Made by a program: the position numbers and the translations under genes. The notes beneath the pieces were generated by a model. That model did no database searches. It saw only the letters and a list, made by a program, of their open reading frames with translations, and was not told the origin of the DNA. From Synergistaceae bacterium (lineage in GTDB: Bacteria; Synergistota; Synergistia; Synergistales; Synergistaceae), in assembly GCA_012728165.1 (NCBI GenBank), contig JAAYFQ010000011.1, forward strand, positions 1 to 44,030: a DNA stretch of 44,030 bases. The letters are read 5' to 3'. Of the stretch, positions 27,127-35,672 are shown piece by piece; position 1 is the stretch's first letter; each line of letters begins with the position of its first letter.

Positions 27127-28883
27127 TATTCTTCGCGCCCCTTATAAACAACTCCTCTCATTCCATCAACTGTTATTCTCATTCCATCCTTAACAGCATC
27201 AAAAATACCAACTACTCCCAAAACAGATGCAAGTCCCAAGTTCAAACACGCTATTCCTGCATAACTACTCAATCCACCAACCTCTGTAACAACTGCCGAG
27301 GCTTTCTCAATGGCTTTGGAATATTCAACGGATGAATTTTTTATTACCAAGATATCACCCTTAATTATTTTATCCTTAGCTTCTTTTGCGCTCTTTGCTT
27401 TACAAACTTTTCCACTTGTAATACGTTTCACAAGAGAATGACCTCTTCCTAGAATACATCCGACTGTATGAACATGCAAAGTGTTTGTACTGCCAGGGTC
27501 ACCAAGCGGAACTCCTGAAGTTATTACAACTTTATCCCCATCTAAAATCAACCCCTCTTTAAGAATAACAGAAAGAGCTGAATCAATAGAAGGCTCCAAA
27601 CTATTTTTAAATGCGGAAAGTAGTGGCAATACTCCCCAAACAAGAGACAACTGCCTCCATACTTTCTTTGAAGGTGTCGAAGCTATGATCAAGCAATTAG
27701 GTCGGTATTTGCTAACCAAGTTGGCAGTTCCGCCACTTTTTGTAAGCGAGATTATTGCTGCTGCATTAATAGCTAAAGCAACATTTTTTGCTGAATTACA
27801 GACAGAATCTGCAATATTATCACAGTCTTTATGTGCAACTGATTGTCTCTGCCAGACGTTAAGCTCTTTTTCTGTTCTTTGAATTATTTTGTTCATAGTT
27901 GCAACAGATTCAACTGGGTAAAGACCAATTGCCGTTTCACCGGATAACATGACAGCATCTGTTCCATCAACAACAGCATTTGCAACATCACTTGCTTCTG
28001 CTCTCGTCGGGCGTGGATTCCTTATCATTGAATCAAGCATTTGTGTCGCCACTATCACTTGTTTTCCTTCTGCTCGACATTTTTCTATTATTGATTTTTG
28101 AACCATGGGAACATCTTCTGTAGGGATTTCTACTCCGAGATCTCCTCTTGCTATCATTACTCCACTAGAAACAGAAATAATAGAGTCGATATTTTCCACA
28201 GACTGCCTTGTTTCAATCTTTGAAATTACTTTCGCATCGCCATGGTATTTTTCTAAAATACTTCGAACTTTCATTACATCGTCCTTTGATCTGACAAAGG
28301 AAATCGCAACATAGTCTATGTCCTGTGCAACTCCCCAACGTATATCAGCAATATCTTTATCGGTCAAAATCGGTACAGACAAGTCTGCTGTAGGGACATT
28401 AATGCCTTTATGTTCGCCAAGCATCCCTCCAGTTACTACATTACAGATAATCTCGCTAGCACGTAATGATTTTACTTTTAGATGGATTGTCCCGTCATCT
28501 ATATAAATACTTTCTCCAACTGCAACCTCTTTATATAGAGGCAAATAGTCAACACTTACCCCATTCTCATCACCGGGAAGGGTATCAAATCTGAGAATAA
28601 ATTTTTGATTTTTATTCAATAAAACTGGCTTGTTATTTTTCAATATTCCAGTTCTAATTTCAGGGCCCTTAGTGTCTAAAAGTATGGCAATTGGATTATT
28701 TAGTTTTTTTTCTACAGTACGCACTCTTTTTACAACTTTTTCATGTGTACTATAGTCTCCATGGCTAAAGTTTAATCGGACAACATTCATTCCATTTTTC
28801 ACTAACTTTGTGATGATCTCTACTGAGTCACTTGCTGGACCTATTGTACAAACTATTCTAACTTTATGTTCCTCTTTATTCAT
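27126..28883 (-). CDS. pyk: Pyruvate kinase with C-terminal PEP-utiliser-like domain
   Basis: A 585-residue pyruvate kinase, converting PEP and ADP to pyruvate and ATP. The catalytic core has VCTIGPASDS, VVRLNFSHGDYSTH, LLDTKGPEIRTG, the active-site ISKIETRQSVENID, MIARGDLGVEIP and VVDGTDAVMLSGETAIGLYP. Residues from about 480 form the extra C-terminal domain known from Bacillus and Geobacillus enzymes, related to the swivelling domain of PpdK. There the usual GGxxSHAA segment reads GGLSSYAG, with Tyr541 at the histidine position, so phosphohistidine chemistry is not expected. It follows mtrB by 20 bases and runs into nfo. Confidence 0.97.
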   Translation of the reverse strand: MNKEEHKVRIVCTIGPASDSVEIITKLVKNGMNVVRLNFSHGDYSTHEKVVKRVRTVEKKLNNPIAILLDTKGPEIRTGILKNNKPVLLNKNQKFILRFDTLPGDENGVSVDYLPLYKEVAVGESIYIDDGTIHLKVKSLRASEIICNVVTGGMLGEHKGINVPTADLSVPILTDKDIADIRWGVAQDIDYVAISFVRSKDDVMKVRSILEKYHGDAKVISKIETRQSVENIDSIISVSSGVMIARGDLGVEIPTEDVPMVQKSIIEKCRAEGKQVIVATQMLDSMIRNPRPTRAEASDVANAVVDGTDAVMLSGETAIGLYPVESVATMNKIIQRTEKELNVWQRQSVAHKDCDNIADSVCNSAKNVALAINAAAIISLTKSGGTANLVSKYRPNCLIIASTPSKKVWRQLSLVWGVLPLLSAFKNSLEPSIDSALSVILKEGLILDGDKVVITSGVPLGDPGSTNTLHVHTVGCILGRGHSLVKRITSGKVCKAKSAKEAKDKIIKGDILVIKNSSVEYSKAIEKASAVVTEVGGLSSYAGIACLNLGLASVLGVVGIFDAVKDGMRITVDGMRGVVYKGREE

Positions 28884-28903
28884 ATTCAGTAATAAATGGA
28901 CTT

Positions 28904-29149
28904 CTACTTGCCACTATCCACTTTGCCATATTTTGTTAAAACTGTGGCAACACCTCTGATTTTCATCGCAGAAATGTGTTCTGTGAATTGTGCTATCCAA
29001 ATTTCTCCTTTTTTGAGATTTTCTGTATGTAATATTTTGTTTTCAGTACCTCTTGTCACGCCAATAACAGTGACTCCATCCTCAAGCGCTTTTACAACCA
29101 CACATTCTTCTCCGTTTTTGCTAAACTCATTAGAATTTTGGTCCATCAT
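28904..29149 (-). CDS. mtrB: trp RNA-binding attenuation protein (TRAP)
   Basis: An 81-residue protein that strongly resembles Bacillus TRAP, the 11-subunit ring that binds tryptophan and then (G/U)AG repeats in trp leader RNA. Conserved stretches are VVVKALEDGVTVIGVTRGT, then KGEIWIAQFTEH and SAMKIRGVA. Tryptophan-pocket residues in TRGT and AQFTEH are kept. Of the RNA-binding Lys-Lys-Arg set (Bacillus K37, K56, R58), the last two are present in MKIRG, but the K37 position is Asn, with an extra Lys two residues on. I chose ATG 29149 because AAGGAG lies 8 bases upstream. A TTG at 29155 is too close. It sits between dnaE and pyk. No trp gene is in the window. Confidence 0.92.
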   Translation of the reverse strand: MMDQNSNEFSKNGEECVVVKALEDGVTVIGVTRGTENKILHTENLKKGEIWIAQFTEHISAMKIRGVATVLTKYGKVDSGK

Positions 29150-29178
29150 GTCCAACTCTCCTTCATAACCTTCATACT

Positions 29179-32100
29179 TTATTCAATAGAAACTCTTCCT
29201 CGTGAATATTCTTCAAACTCTTTTATAAATTTTTCTGTTAAATCTATTTTTTGCTGCTTTAATACTGAAACAACGGTATTTTCAGGAGATAATATTTTTA
29301 GTATTACATTTTGATTTCCTCGGTTGTTAGAAAAAATCTTAAACAAATCTCTAAAAAATTCTTCTGAACATTGTTCCGAATCCAAAACAATCGTTACGTG
29401 TCTTTCAAGGTTTTTTGTATAATTATCTTCGAAAAAGATTTCATCAGCAAGAATAGAAGTTCCTCTATCTAATTTTGGCTGTCCTTTTATAAAAATAAGT
29501 TCTCCAGCGATTAGAAGTGGTTTATATTTAGGCCACATTTTTGGAAATACGACAACCTCTATTGTTGTGTCCGCATCTTCTATAGTCAAAATCCCCATTG
29601 GGTCTCCTCTTTTTGTAAACTTTTCAGTTACAGTAGACAAAAGTCCCGCAGTTATAACTGGCACATTAGATGACTTCCATTTATCAAGTTCAAGCAATGG
29701 GCAATTAATATATTTTCTTACAACTGAAAGATATTGATTAAACGGGTGCCCAGATATGTACAATCCCATGGCCTCTTTCTCAAACCTTAGTTTTTCTCTT
29801 GTAGTAAAATCTTCGCACGCTTGCATTTCAGGACAGACGTCAATGTCTTCTTCTGAAAACAGAGAAGCTTGATTTTTGTTTGTGGTCTGTTTTGAAGCAA
29901 TATCTATAAAAAATGGCAGTGAATATAACAGCATGGCCCGGTTTGACTCAATACTATCAAAAGCTCCTGCTTTTACAAGATTCTCAAGAACTCCGCGATT
30001 TACAACTCTTGTATCGATTTTGGTCATAAAATCCCATAGAGAATTAAATTTGCCATTTTTCTCTCGACTCTCAATTATATTCTGAATAGCTCCATGTCCA
30101 ACTTTAGCTACAGCAGAAAGACCAAGTCTTATCACTTCACCCACAACTGTAAAATCTTCTTTTGATTCATTAATATCAGGAGCAAGAACGGAAAAACCGG
30201 CTTCTCTCACGTTTCTTATATACTGCCCCAAGACGTCCATTTTTGAACCAACGATACTTGACAAGTAAGAAGCTAGGAATTCGGGTCCATAGTTTGCTTT
30301 AAGCCAAGCGGTCCTATAACTTATGAGCGCATAAGCTGCACTGTGTGATTTATTAAAACCATAACCAGCAAACTTTTCAATTTTGTCAAAGATATCTCCA
30401 GCTTGTCTTTCGCCCACACCGCGATCTACAGCACCATTAACAAATTTTATTCTTTGTTCCGCCATGGCATCTACCTTTTTCTTACCCATCGCTATACGGA
30501 GCAAATCCGCTTCACCAAGTGTATAACCGGCAAGTTCATATGCACTTTGCATTACCTGTTCTTGGTATAAAATAACTCCATACGTTTCTTTCATTGATTC
30601 TTCAAGTTTCGGATGTAGATAGTGAACAGGCTCTTCTTTATGCTTACACTTAACATATTGGTCCGCCATACCACTTTCAAGTGGTCCCGGTCTATAAAGG
30701 GCGACAAGCGCAATTAAATCCTCAAAACAGTCTGGTTTCATTCTGCGAACAAGAGCCGTCATACCAGGAGATTCAAGTTGAAAAACACCAATAGTATCCC
30801 CCTGCTGAAGCATCTCATAGGTTTTAGGATCATCCATTGGGATTTCAGTAAGATCTATATCACCTTTTCCACTTGAAGAGATATTAGCTAACGCACCTTC
30901 AAGCACTGAAAGAGTTTTTAGCCCTAAAAAATCCATTTTTACGAGTCCTAATTTTTCAACAGGATCCATTGAATATTGCGTTACAATTTGGTTATCTCCG
31001 AATTTCCTTATAGGTACCATTTCAATAAGTGGTTTTGGTGTAATTACTATTCCAGCTGCATGTTGAGAACAGTGCCTTGCTATACCTTCAATTTTTTGTG
31101 CGATATCAAGAAGTTCTTTAATTTTTGTATCTGTTTTATAGAGAAATGCCAGATCTGGAACACCTTTTATAGCCTCGGGAATCGATTTTATTCCTGATTT
31201 AAGCGCATCTGGTATAAGTTTTGTGACCTTTCTTACTTCTGAGACCTGCATTCCAAGCGCACGTCCAACGTCTGCTATGGCACCTCTGCTTTTCATACTT
31301 CCAAAAGTTATTATTTGTGCTACTTTATCACTGCCATATTTTTCAACAATATATTCTATAAGTTCGTCTCTTCTCTTATCAGAAACATCTGTATCAATAT
31401 CAGGCATACTTATTCTTTCAGGATTTAGAAACCGTTCAAATAAAAGATTATATTTAATTGGATCTAAATCAGTTATACCAAGAGACCATGCTACTATTGA
31501 GCCAGCCGCAGAACCTCTACCTGGTCCAATTGGAATACCACGTTTCTTTGCAGCATTTATAATATCGGCAACAATACAAAAATAACCTGGAAAATCCATC
31601 GTTTCAATTATTCCAAGTTCATACTGTAATCTTTCACTGTAATTTTTGGGAACATCTTCTGTCTTAACACGCTTTTTCAAGCCTTCATCTGCAAGGCGTC
31701 TTAAATAAGTCTTCAGCGTCTCTCCCTCGGGAAGCGGAAATTCAGGTAAGTAGTATTTTTCTTTTTTCAGTTTTATTTTGCATCTATCAGCTATTTTTTG
31801 TGTATTTAACAATGAATCAGGAAGCTCTGTCCCGAAAATATCCCACATTTCTTCTGATGATCTAAAATAGTACTCATTACCAGAAAATCTAAATCTGTTT
31901 GGATCATCTCTCAAACTATTAGTTTGTACGCAGAGAAGAACATCATGCCATGATGCGTCCTCTCGTTTTAAATAGTGAACGTCATTAGTAGCAATAAGTT
32001 CAAAATTAGATTTTTTTGCAATATCAATTAAACCTTTATTTGCAATTGCCTGTTCAGGAATATTATTATGCTGCACTTCTAAAAAAAAATTATCTTTGCC

Positions 32101-32592
32101 TAAGATATCTCTATACATTTCAGCACGAGCAGTGGCTCCAGGAATATCTCCCTGCATGATTAAGTTTGGTATTTCACCACCAAGACATGCAGAAGATGCA
32201 ATTATTCCTTTATGATACTTAGCTAGCAGGTCATGGTCTATTCTAGGCTTATAATAGAAACCATCGGTACTAGCGATAGACATAATGCGACAAAGATTAT
32301 GATAGCCTTCGTCGCTCTCAGCGAGAAGTATGAGATGATACATATTTTTACTATCACGGCAAGTATGGCCGTTAGGTTCAACATAAACTTCGCAACCAAT
32401 AATTGGCTTTACACCGGCTTCTTTACATTTTGTATAAAACTCATAACAGCCGTACATTACTCCATGATCTGTTATTGCAACGGCGTTCATTCCCATTTTT
32501 TTTGTTGCTTGAGCAAGGTCTTTGCATCTATTCGCTCCATCTAAAAGACTATATTCTGTATGAACATGTAAATGCACAAATGGTTTATTCAT
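29179..32592 (-). CDS. dnaE: DNA polymerase III alpha subunit (DnaE)
   Basis: An 1137-residue replicative polymerase subunit of the DnaE1 type. The N-terminal PHP domain has FVHLHVHTEYSLLDGA. The polymerase core has GPGRGSAAGSIVAW, the catalytic PDIDTD, TFGSMKSRGAIADVGRALG, and YGVILYQEQVMQ, followed by GYGFNKSHSAAYALISY. The tail includes a helix-hairpin-helix part and an OB fold near residue 970 to 1050. The start is ATG 32592, 8 bases inside the dnaX stop region, with GGAGAG just upstream. An in-frame ATG at 32652 lacks a good ribosome binding site. Pairing with dnaX puts core and clamp-loader subunits in one transcript. Confidence 0.96.
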   Translation of the reverse strand: MNKPFVHLHVHTEYSLLDGANRCKDLAQATKKMGMNAVAITDHGVMYGCYEFYTKCKEAGVKPIIGCEVYVEPNGHTCRDSKNMYHLILLAESDEGYHNLCRIMSIASTDGFYYKPRIDHDLLAKYHKGIIASSACLGGEIPNLIMQGDIPGATARAEMYRDILGKDNFFLEVQHNNIPEQAIANKGLIDIAKKSNFELIATNDVHYLKREDASWHDVLLCVQTNSLRDDPNRFRFSGNEYYFRSSEEMWDIFGTELPDSLLNTQKIADRCKIKLKKEKYYLPEFPLPEGETLKTYLRRLADEGLKKRVKTEDVPKNYSERLQYELGIIETMDFPGYFCIVADIINAAKKRGIPIGPGRGSAAGSIVAWSLGITDLDPIKYNLLFERFLNPERISMPDIDTDVSDKRRDELIEYIVEKYGSDKVAQIITFGSMKSRGAIADVGRALGMQVSEVRKVTKLIPDALKSGIKSIPEAIKGVPDLAFLYKTDTKIKELLDIAQKIEGIARHCSQHAAGIVITPKPLIEMVPIRKFGDNQIVTQYSMDPVEKLGLVKMDFLGLKTLSVLEGALANISSSGKGDIDLTEIPMDDPKTYEMLQQGDTIGVFQLESPGMTALVRRMKPDCFEDLIALVALYRPGPLESGMADQYVKCKHKEEPVHYLHPKLEESMKETYGVILYQEQVMQSAYELAGYTLGEADLLRIAMGKKKVDAMAEQRIKFVNGAVDRGVGERQAGDIFDKIEKFAGYGFNKSHSAAYALISYRTAWLKANYGPEFLASYLSSIVGSKMDVLGQYIRNVREAGFSVLAPDINESKEDFTVVGEVIRLGLSAVAKVGHGAIQNIIESREKNGKFNSLWDFMTKIDTRVVNRGVLENLVKAGAFDSIESNRAMLLYSLPFFIDIASKQTTNKNQASLFSEEDIDVCPEMQACEDFTTREKLRFEKEAMGLYISGHPFNQYLSVVRKYINCPLLELDKWKSSNVPVITAGLLSTVTEKFTKRGDPMGILTIEDADTTIEVVVFPKMWPKYKPLLIAGELIFIKGQPKLDRGTSILADEIFFEDNYTKNLERHVTIVLDSEQCSEEFFRDLFKIFSNNRGNQNVILKILSPENTVVSVLKQQKIDLTEKFIKEFEEYSRGRVSIE

Positions 32593-34363
32593 TCCGCTCT
32601 CCATTGCAATCAAGCAGATTTGTTTCATCTTCTTCATAAGCTTCCTGTACATACAACACTTCCGCTCCTAATAGTTTTAGTATTCTATTGGGCGAATTAG
32701 CAACTGCAGTACCTGTTTTTGTGTCTGAAGAGTTGGTAACTTCAGCAGTTGCTGATATCTTCTGCTTAACAGTTTTTCCAATACGTGTAGCAGATGCTTC
32801 AGAATGTTGTTGTTCAGGTGCTTTTTTCCCCCATACTTCAAAAATAGCTTTCGACAAGATAGACTTATTATTAGGAACTGACATTATAGATTTAGACAAA
32901 CATTCGTTAGGATATGTAAGCTCCCAATTTTCATCATTTGACATAATTGAGCCATCTATTAAGGCAGCAGCAATTAGTAATTTTTTTGTGCTTAATTTAG
33001 ATATAAGCGACGAAAATTCGTTATCACCCAAATCTAGACATATTTTTGTGATATCCGTATTAGATTCTATAAATTTGTCTGTATCAGAATTAGAAAAAGC
33101 AGTAGTTACTGTGTCTTTTTTTATAGTATTGAGTGTTTGATCAAATGATTTATTCTTAACAATAACTTGAGGAGACAAGTTTTCTGTCTTAGCGGTTGGT
33201 TTTTGCAAAGGAATATTTGTTTGTCCAGCACGAATTGGGATTACATGTTTTTCTGTTTGTACTGTCTGCGTACCACTAAAGATTTCAGTTAGTTTGAGCA
33301 TAATAAGTCCTGAAAACACTTCCATTCTCAATCCGTACCTTGTTCGCGGCAACAAAGAATTACAAAAAAAACACACAGCCTTTAGTTTTTCCGGAGCCCA
33401 CTTAGTAGCTTCCTCTTTAAGAAATTTTTGCCCAGTTTCAGATATCTCAAGAGCTTCCAAGACCCTCTCACCCCATAAACAATACACCCAAAGATCTCTG
33501 AAAATCGCGAAAAGTGATTCACAAAAACTTTCTGAAGACATGCCCGCAGAGAGCATTTTGTTTAAAATGACATTTGCGCTTCCAGGATCAACACGGAGGG
33601 TAGAGATCCATTTTTCAAGCTCGGTTCTGCTGCTTCCTCCTGTCAAATCGTTAACGCTTTCAACCGACAACTTGCCTTTGCCAAGTGCAATTGCCTGCTC
33701 TGAAAGAGACAATGCGTCACGAAGTGCCCCATCTGCCTGCCGAGCAATTTCCCATACAGCTTCCTTTTCATAGAAAACTTTTTCACAATCACAAACATAT
33801 GAAATTCTTTCCACCATATCTAAAATCGAAATTCTACGAAACGGGATATGTTGGCATCTTGAGCGTATAGTGACAGGTACCTTGTAAGGTTCTGTCGTTG
33901 CAAGCAGAAAAAAAACATTTCTAGGTGGTTCTTCCAAGGTTTTTAGAAGTGCATTAAAAGCAGCCTCAGTAAGCATATGAACCTCATCAATAATATATAC
34001 TTTGTTGGAAGCACTTAGCGGTTTTAAATTTACATGCGTTTTAAGATCTCTTATTTCGTTAATTCCTCTGTTTGAGGCTCCATCTATTTCTATAACATCA
34101 AGATGCTCACCAAGAGTTATACTTTTACAATTAGAGCACTTTCCACAAGGCTCGTGTTCTTTTGTAAGATTCGAACAATTTAATGTTTTTGCCACCAGAC
34201 GTGCAGCAGACGTTTTTCCACAACCTCTTTGCCCTGAAAAAAGATAAGCATGTCCTAATTTGCTTTCTCTAAGCGATTCTTGTAGGACACTTACTGCTGC
34301 ACTTTGTCCAACCATATCTGAAAAAGTCTGCGGTCTGTATTTACGATAAAGTGATATATACAT
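32585..34363 (-). CDS. dnaX: DNA polymerase III tau/gamma subunit
   Basis: A 592-residue clamp-loader ATPase. It has the standard start YRKYRPQTFSDMVGQ, Walker A GQRGCGKTSAARL, four zinc-ligand cysteines (CSNLTKEHEPCGKCSNC), Walker B VYIIDEVHML, the SRC motif TIRSRCQHIPFRR, and sensor-2 region GALRDALSLSEQA. The region after about residue 370 is low in complexity (Thr, Ser, Lys) and precedes a short C-terminal domain, as in tau. I found no A AAA AAG slippery heptamer in the correct frame, so production of a short gamma form is not indicated. GGAGG lies 5 to 6 bases before the ATG. Confidence 0.96.
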   Translation of the reverse strand: MYISLYRKYRPQTFSDMVGQSAAVSVLQESLRESKLGHAYLFSGQRGCGKTSAARLVAKTLNCSNLTKEHEPCGKCSNCKSITLGEHLDVIEIDGASNRGINEIRDLKTHVNLKPLSASNKVYIIDEVHMLTEAAFNALLKTLEEPPRNVFFLLATTEPYKVPVTIRSRCQHIPFRRISILDMVERISYVCDCEKVFYEKEAVWEIARQADGALRDALSLSEQAIALGKGKLSVESVNDLTGGSSRTELEKWISTLRVDPGSANVILNKMLSAGMSSESFCESLFAIFRDLWVYCLWGERVLEALEISETGQKFLKEEATKWAPEKLKAVCFFCNSLLPRTRYGLRMEVFSGLIMLKLTEIFSGTQTVQTEKHVIPIRAGQTNIPLQKPTAKTENLSPQVIVKNKSFDQTLNTIKKDTVTTAFSNSDTDKFIESNTDITKICLDLGDNEFSSLISKLSTKKLLIAAALIDGSIMSNDENWELTYPNECLSKSIMSVPNNKSILSKAIFEVWGKKAPEQQHSEASATRIGKTVKQKISATAEVTNSSDTKTGTAVANSPNRILKLLGAEVLYVQEAYEEDETNLLDCNGERNE

Positions 34364-34431
34364 TGCGTCCTCCTTGTAAATTCTATGCGATAATAATTTA
34401 TTAAAAAATCACAGAATTAAGATCAGCTAAT

Positions 34432-35535
34432 TTATTGATAATAATTTGATAATGGATTCTCTCTTCTTGCATTATTTAATACATCATTTATTCTTTTTCG
34501 TAATTCATTAAGAGTTGGCATTTCGGGCAAACATTCACTTTTTTTAATGATGTTATTACCTCTTATAAACAAAGATTCTTCTCCATCTCTTTCGGTTACC
34601 TGTATATCATATGGTGCTAGCTCTAGTTCAAGATTATTATTTAATTTTATAGTCAGCTCATTAAATATGTTTTCGGCCTCTTTAGACTCTTTAAGGGAAA
34701 CAAGAGTGTGTCCATCAACTGTCAAAAGAATATCACCAGAAACATTTGTTGTTACGATTTTCAAACTTTGAACGGCTTCTTTTCTCTGTACCTCAATTCC
34801 CTTGTCTTTCATATATTTTAGTGCAGCATCAACTCGTTCCTTATCGTCAGGGTGAGTTTGATAAATACCTGGATCAACATATGCTTTTTTTAATCTCTCA
34901 ATTTTCAGTCGCTCCATAGTGGTTAGCATTGCTGAAGGGTTATAACCGGCTTTATGCAATATATCTATTCCCCTTGCATCTGCCTCTTTTTCCATATCAA
35001 TGCTATATGAATTCATTATAGCAGTCTGCAAGCCATTTGACATAAGCATAGCAGGAACACCAGCTCCTTGTGTTGCGGCAATAATTCCGATAAGGGTAAT
35101 AATGTTTAATTTGGCGTTTTTGGCATTTTGTATAATTACATGAGCTCTGTCTGCATGAACAAATTCATGAGCTAGAATGGCCGCTATCTCCGCATCGCTT
35201 TTAAGAAAAGAAAGCATTCCTGTAGTTATATACGTTGTTCCACCGGGCAAAGAAAAAGCATTCGGTTCTTTCATTTCTAATATTCGAACATTATAATCTA
35301 AGTCTCTCTGCAAAAAAGGTGTTAATTTACCTGTTATCATTGCAAGGTGTGCTTCTTTATTAGGATCAAGAACCCTAGGAAGGGTTTTCTCTATCTCAAT
35401 AACAGCCTTTTTCCCCATCTTTATTTCACGTTTAATTGTTTTAGTCGAAGGTTCAGGAGTAGTGTAGGCTTCTATTGAAAGCGTTGAAGAACAAATAAAG
35501 AAAATTATTAATAAAAATTTGCTTAATTTTTTCAA
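34432..35535 (-). CDS. Secreted M48-family zinc metalloprotease
   Basis: A 367-residue protein with a signal peptide (KKLSKFLLIIFFICSSTLSIEAY) and an M48 peptidase domain. The zinc site is HEFVHADRAH near residue 125 (HExxH), and the third ligand Glu lies in MEKEADARG. Upstream is the family segment NAFSLPGGTTYITTGML. BepA-like and related periplasmic members of M48 degrade or help fold envelope proteins. That role is inferred. The C-terminal 110 residues are not a recognised domain. Start is TTG 35535 with GGAGG 7 bases upstream. Longer in-frame starts would run into the palindrome. It stands between that palindrome and dnaX. Confidence 0.9.
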   Translation of the reverse strand: MKKLSKFLLIIFFICSSTLSIEAYTTPEPSTKTIKREIKMGKKAVIEIEKTLPRVLDPNKEAHLAMITGKLTPFLQRDLDYNVRILEMKEPNAFSLPGGTTYITTGMLSFLKSDAEIAAILAHEFVHADRAHVIIQNAKNAKLNIITLIGIIAATQGAGVPAMLMSNGLQTAIMNSYSIDMEKEADARGIDILHKAGYNPSAMLTTMERLKIERLKKAYVDPGIYQTHPDDKERVDAALKYMKDKGIEVQRKEAVQSLKIVTTNVSGDILLTVDGHTLVSLKESKEAENIFNELTIKLNNNLELELAPYDIQVTERDGEESLFIRGNNIIKKSECLPEMPTLNELRKRINDVLNNARRENPLSNYYQ

Positions 35536-35559
35536 AAAAACACCTCCCCTGATACATCC

Positions 35560-35565
35560 ATTATA
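35560..35565 (-). promoter_or_regulatory. Possible -10 box for the M48 protease gene
   Basis: TATAAT on the minus strand lies just downstream of the trxB palindrome and about 25 bases before the TTG start. No convincing -35 box is seen at the right distance. Its position after a terminator-like hairpin is the main support. Confidence 0.3.
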
Positions 35566-35600
35566 TATTACTTGCGTTTTTATCGCGCACAAGAGCAATT

Positions 35601-35662
35601 TTACTGCCATATAAAGAACAGAGAGGGGCATTTGCCCCTCTCTGTTCTTTATATGGCAGTAA
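35601..35662. repeat. 62-bp perfect palindrome (probable bidirectional terminator)
   Basis: Bases 35601-35630 and 35633-35662 are exact reverse complements, giving a 30-bp stem with a 2-base centre. The inner part is GC-rich (GAGAGGGGCA) and the outer part AT-rich, so each strand has a GC stem followed by a T-rich stretch (CTGTTCTTT), as in a bidirectional intrinsic terminator. It lies 11 bases after the trxB stop. Confidence 0.85.
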
Positions 35663-35672
35663 TTAATAGACT

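Noticed and set aside
32585-33150. Programmed frameshift in dnaX to make a gamma subunit
   Set aside because: Runs of A occur (near 32825 and 32980) but no A AAA AAG heptamer lies in the needed frame with a following stem. A seven-A run alone is too weak.
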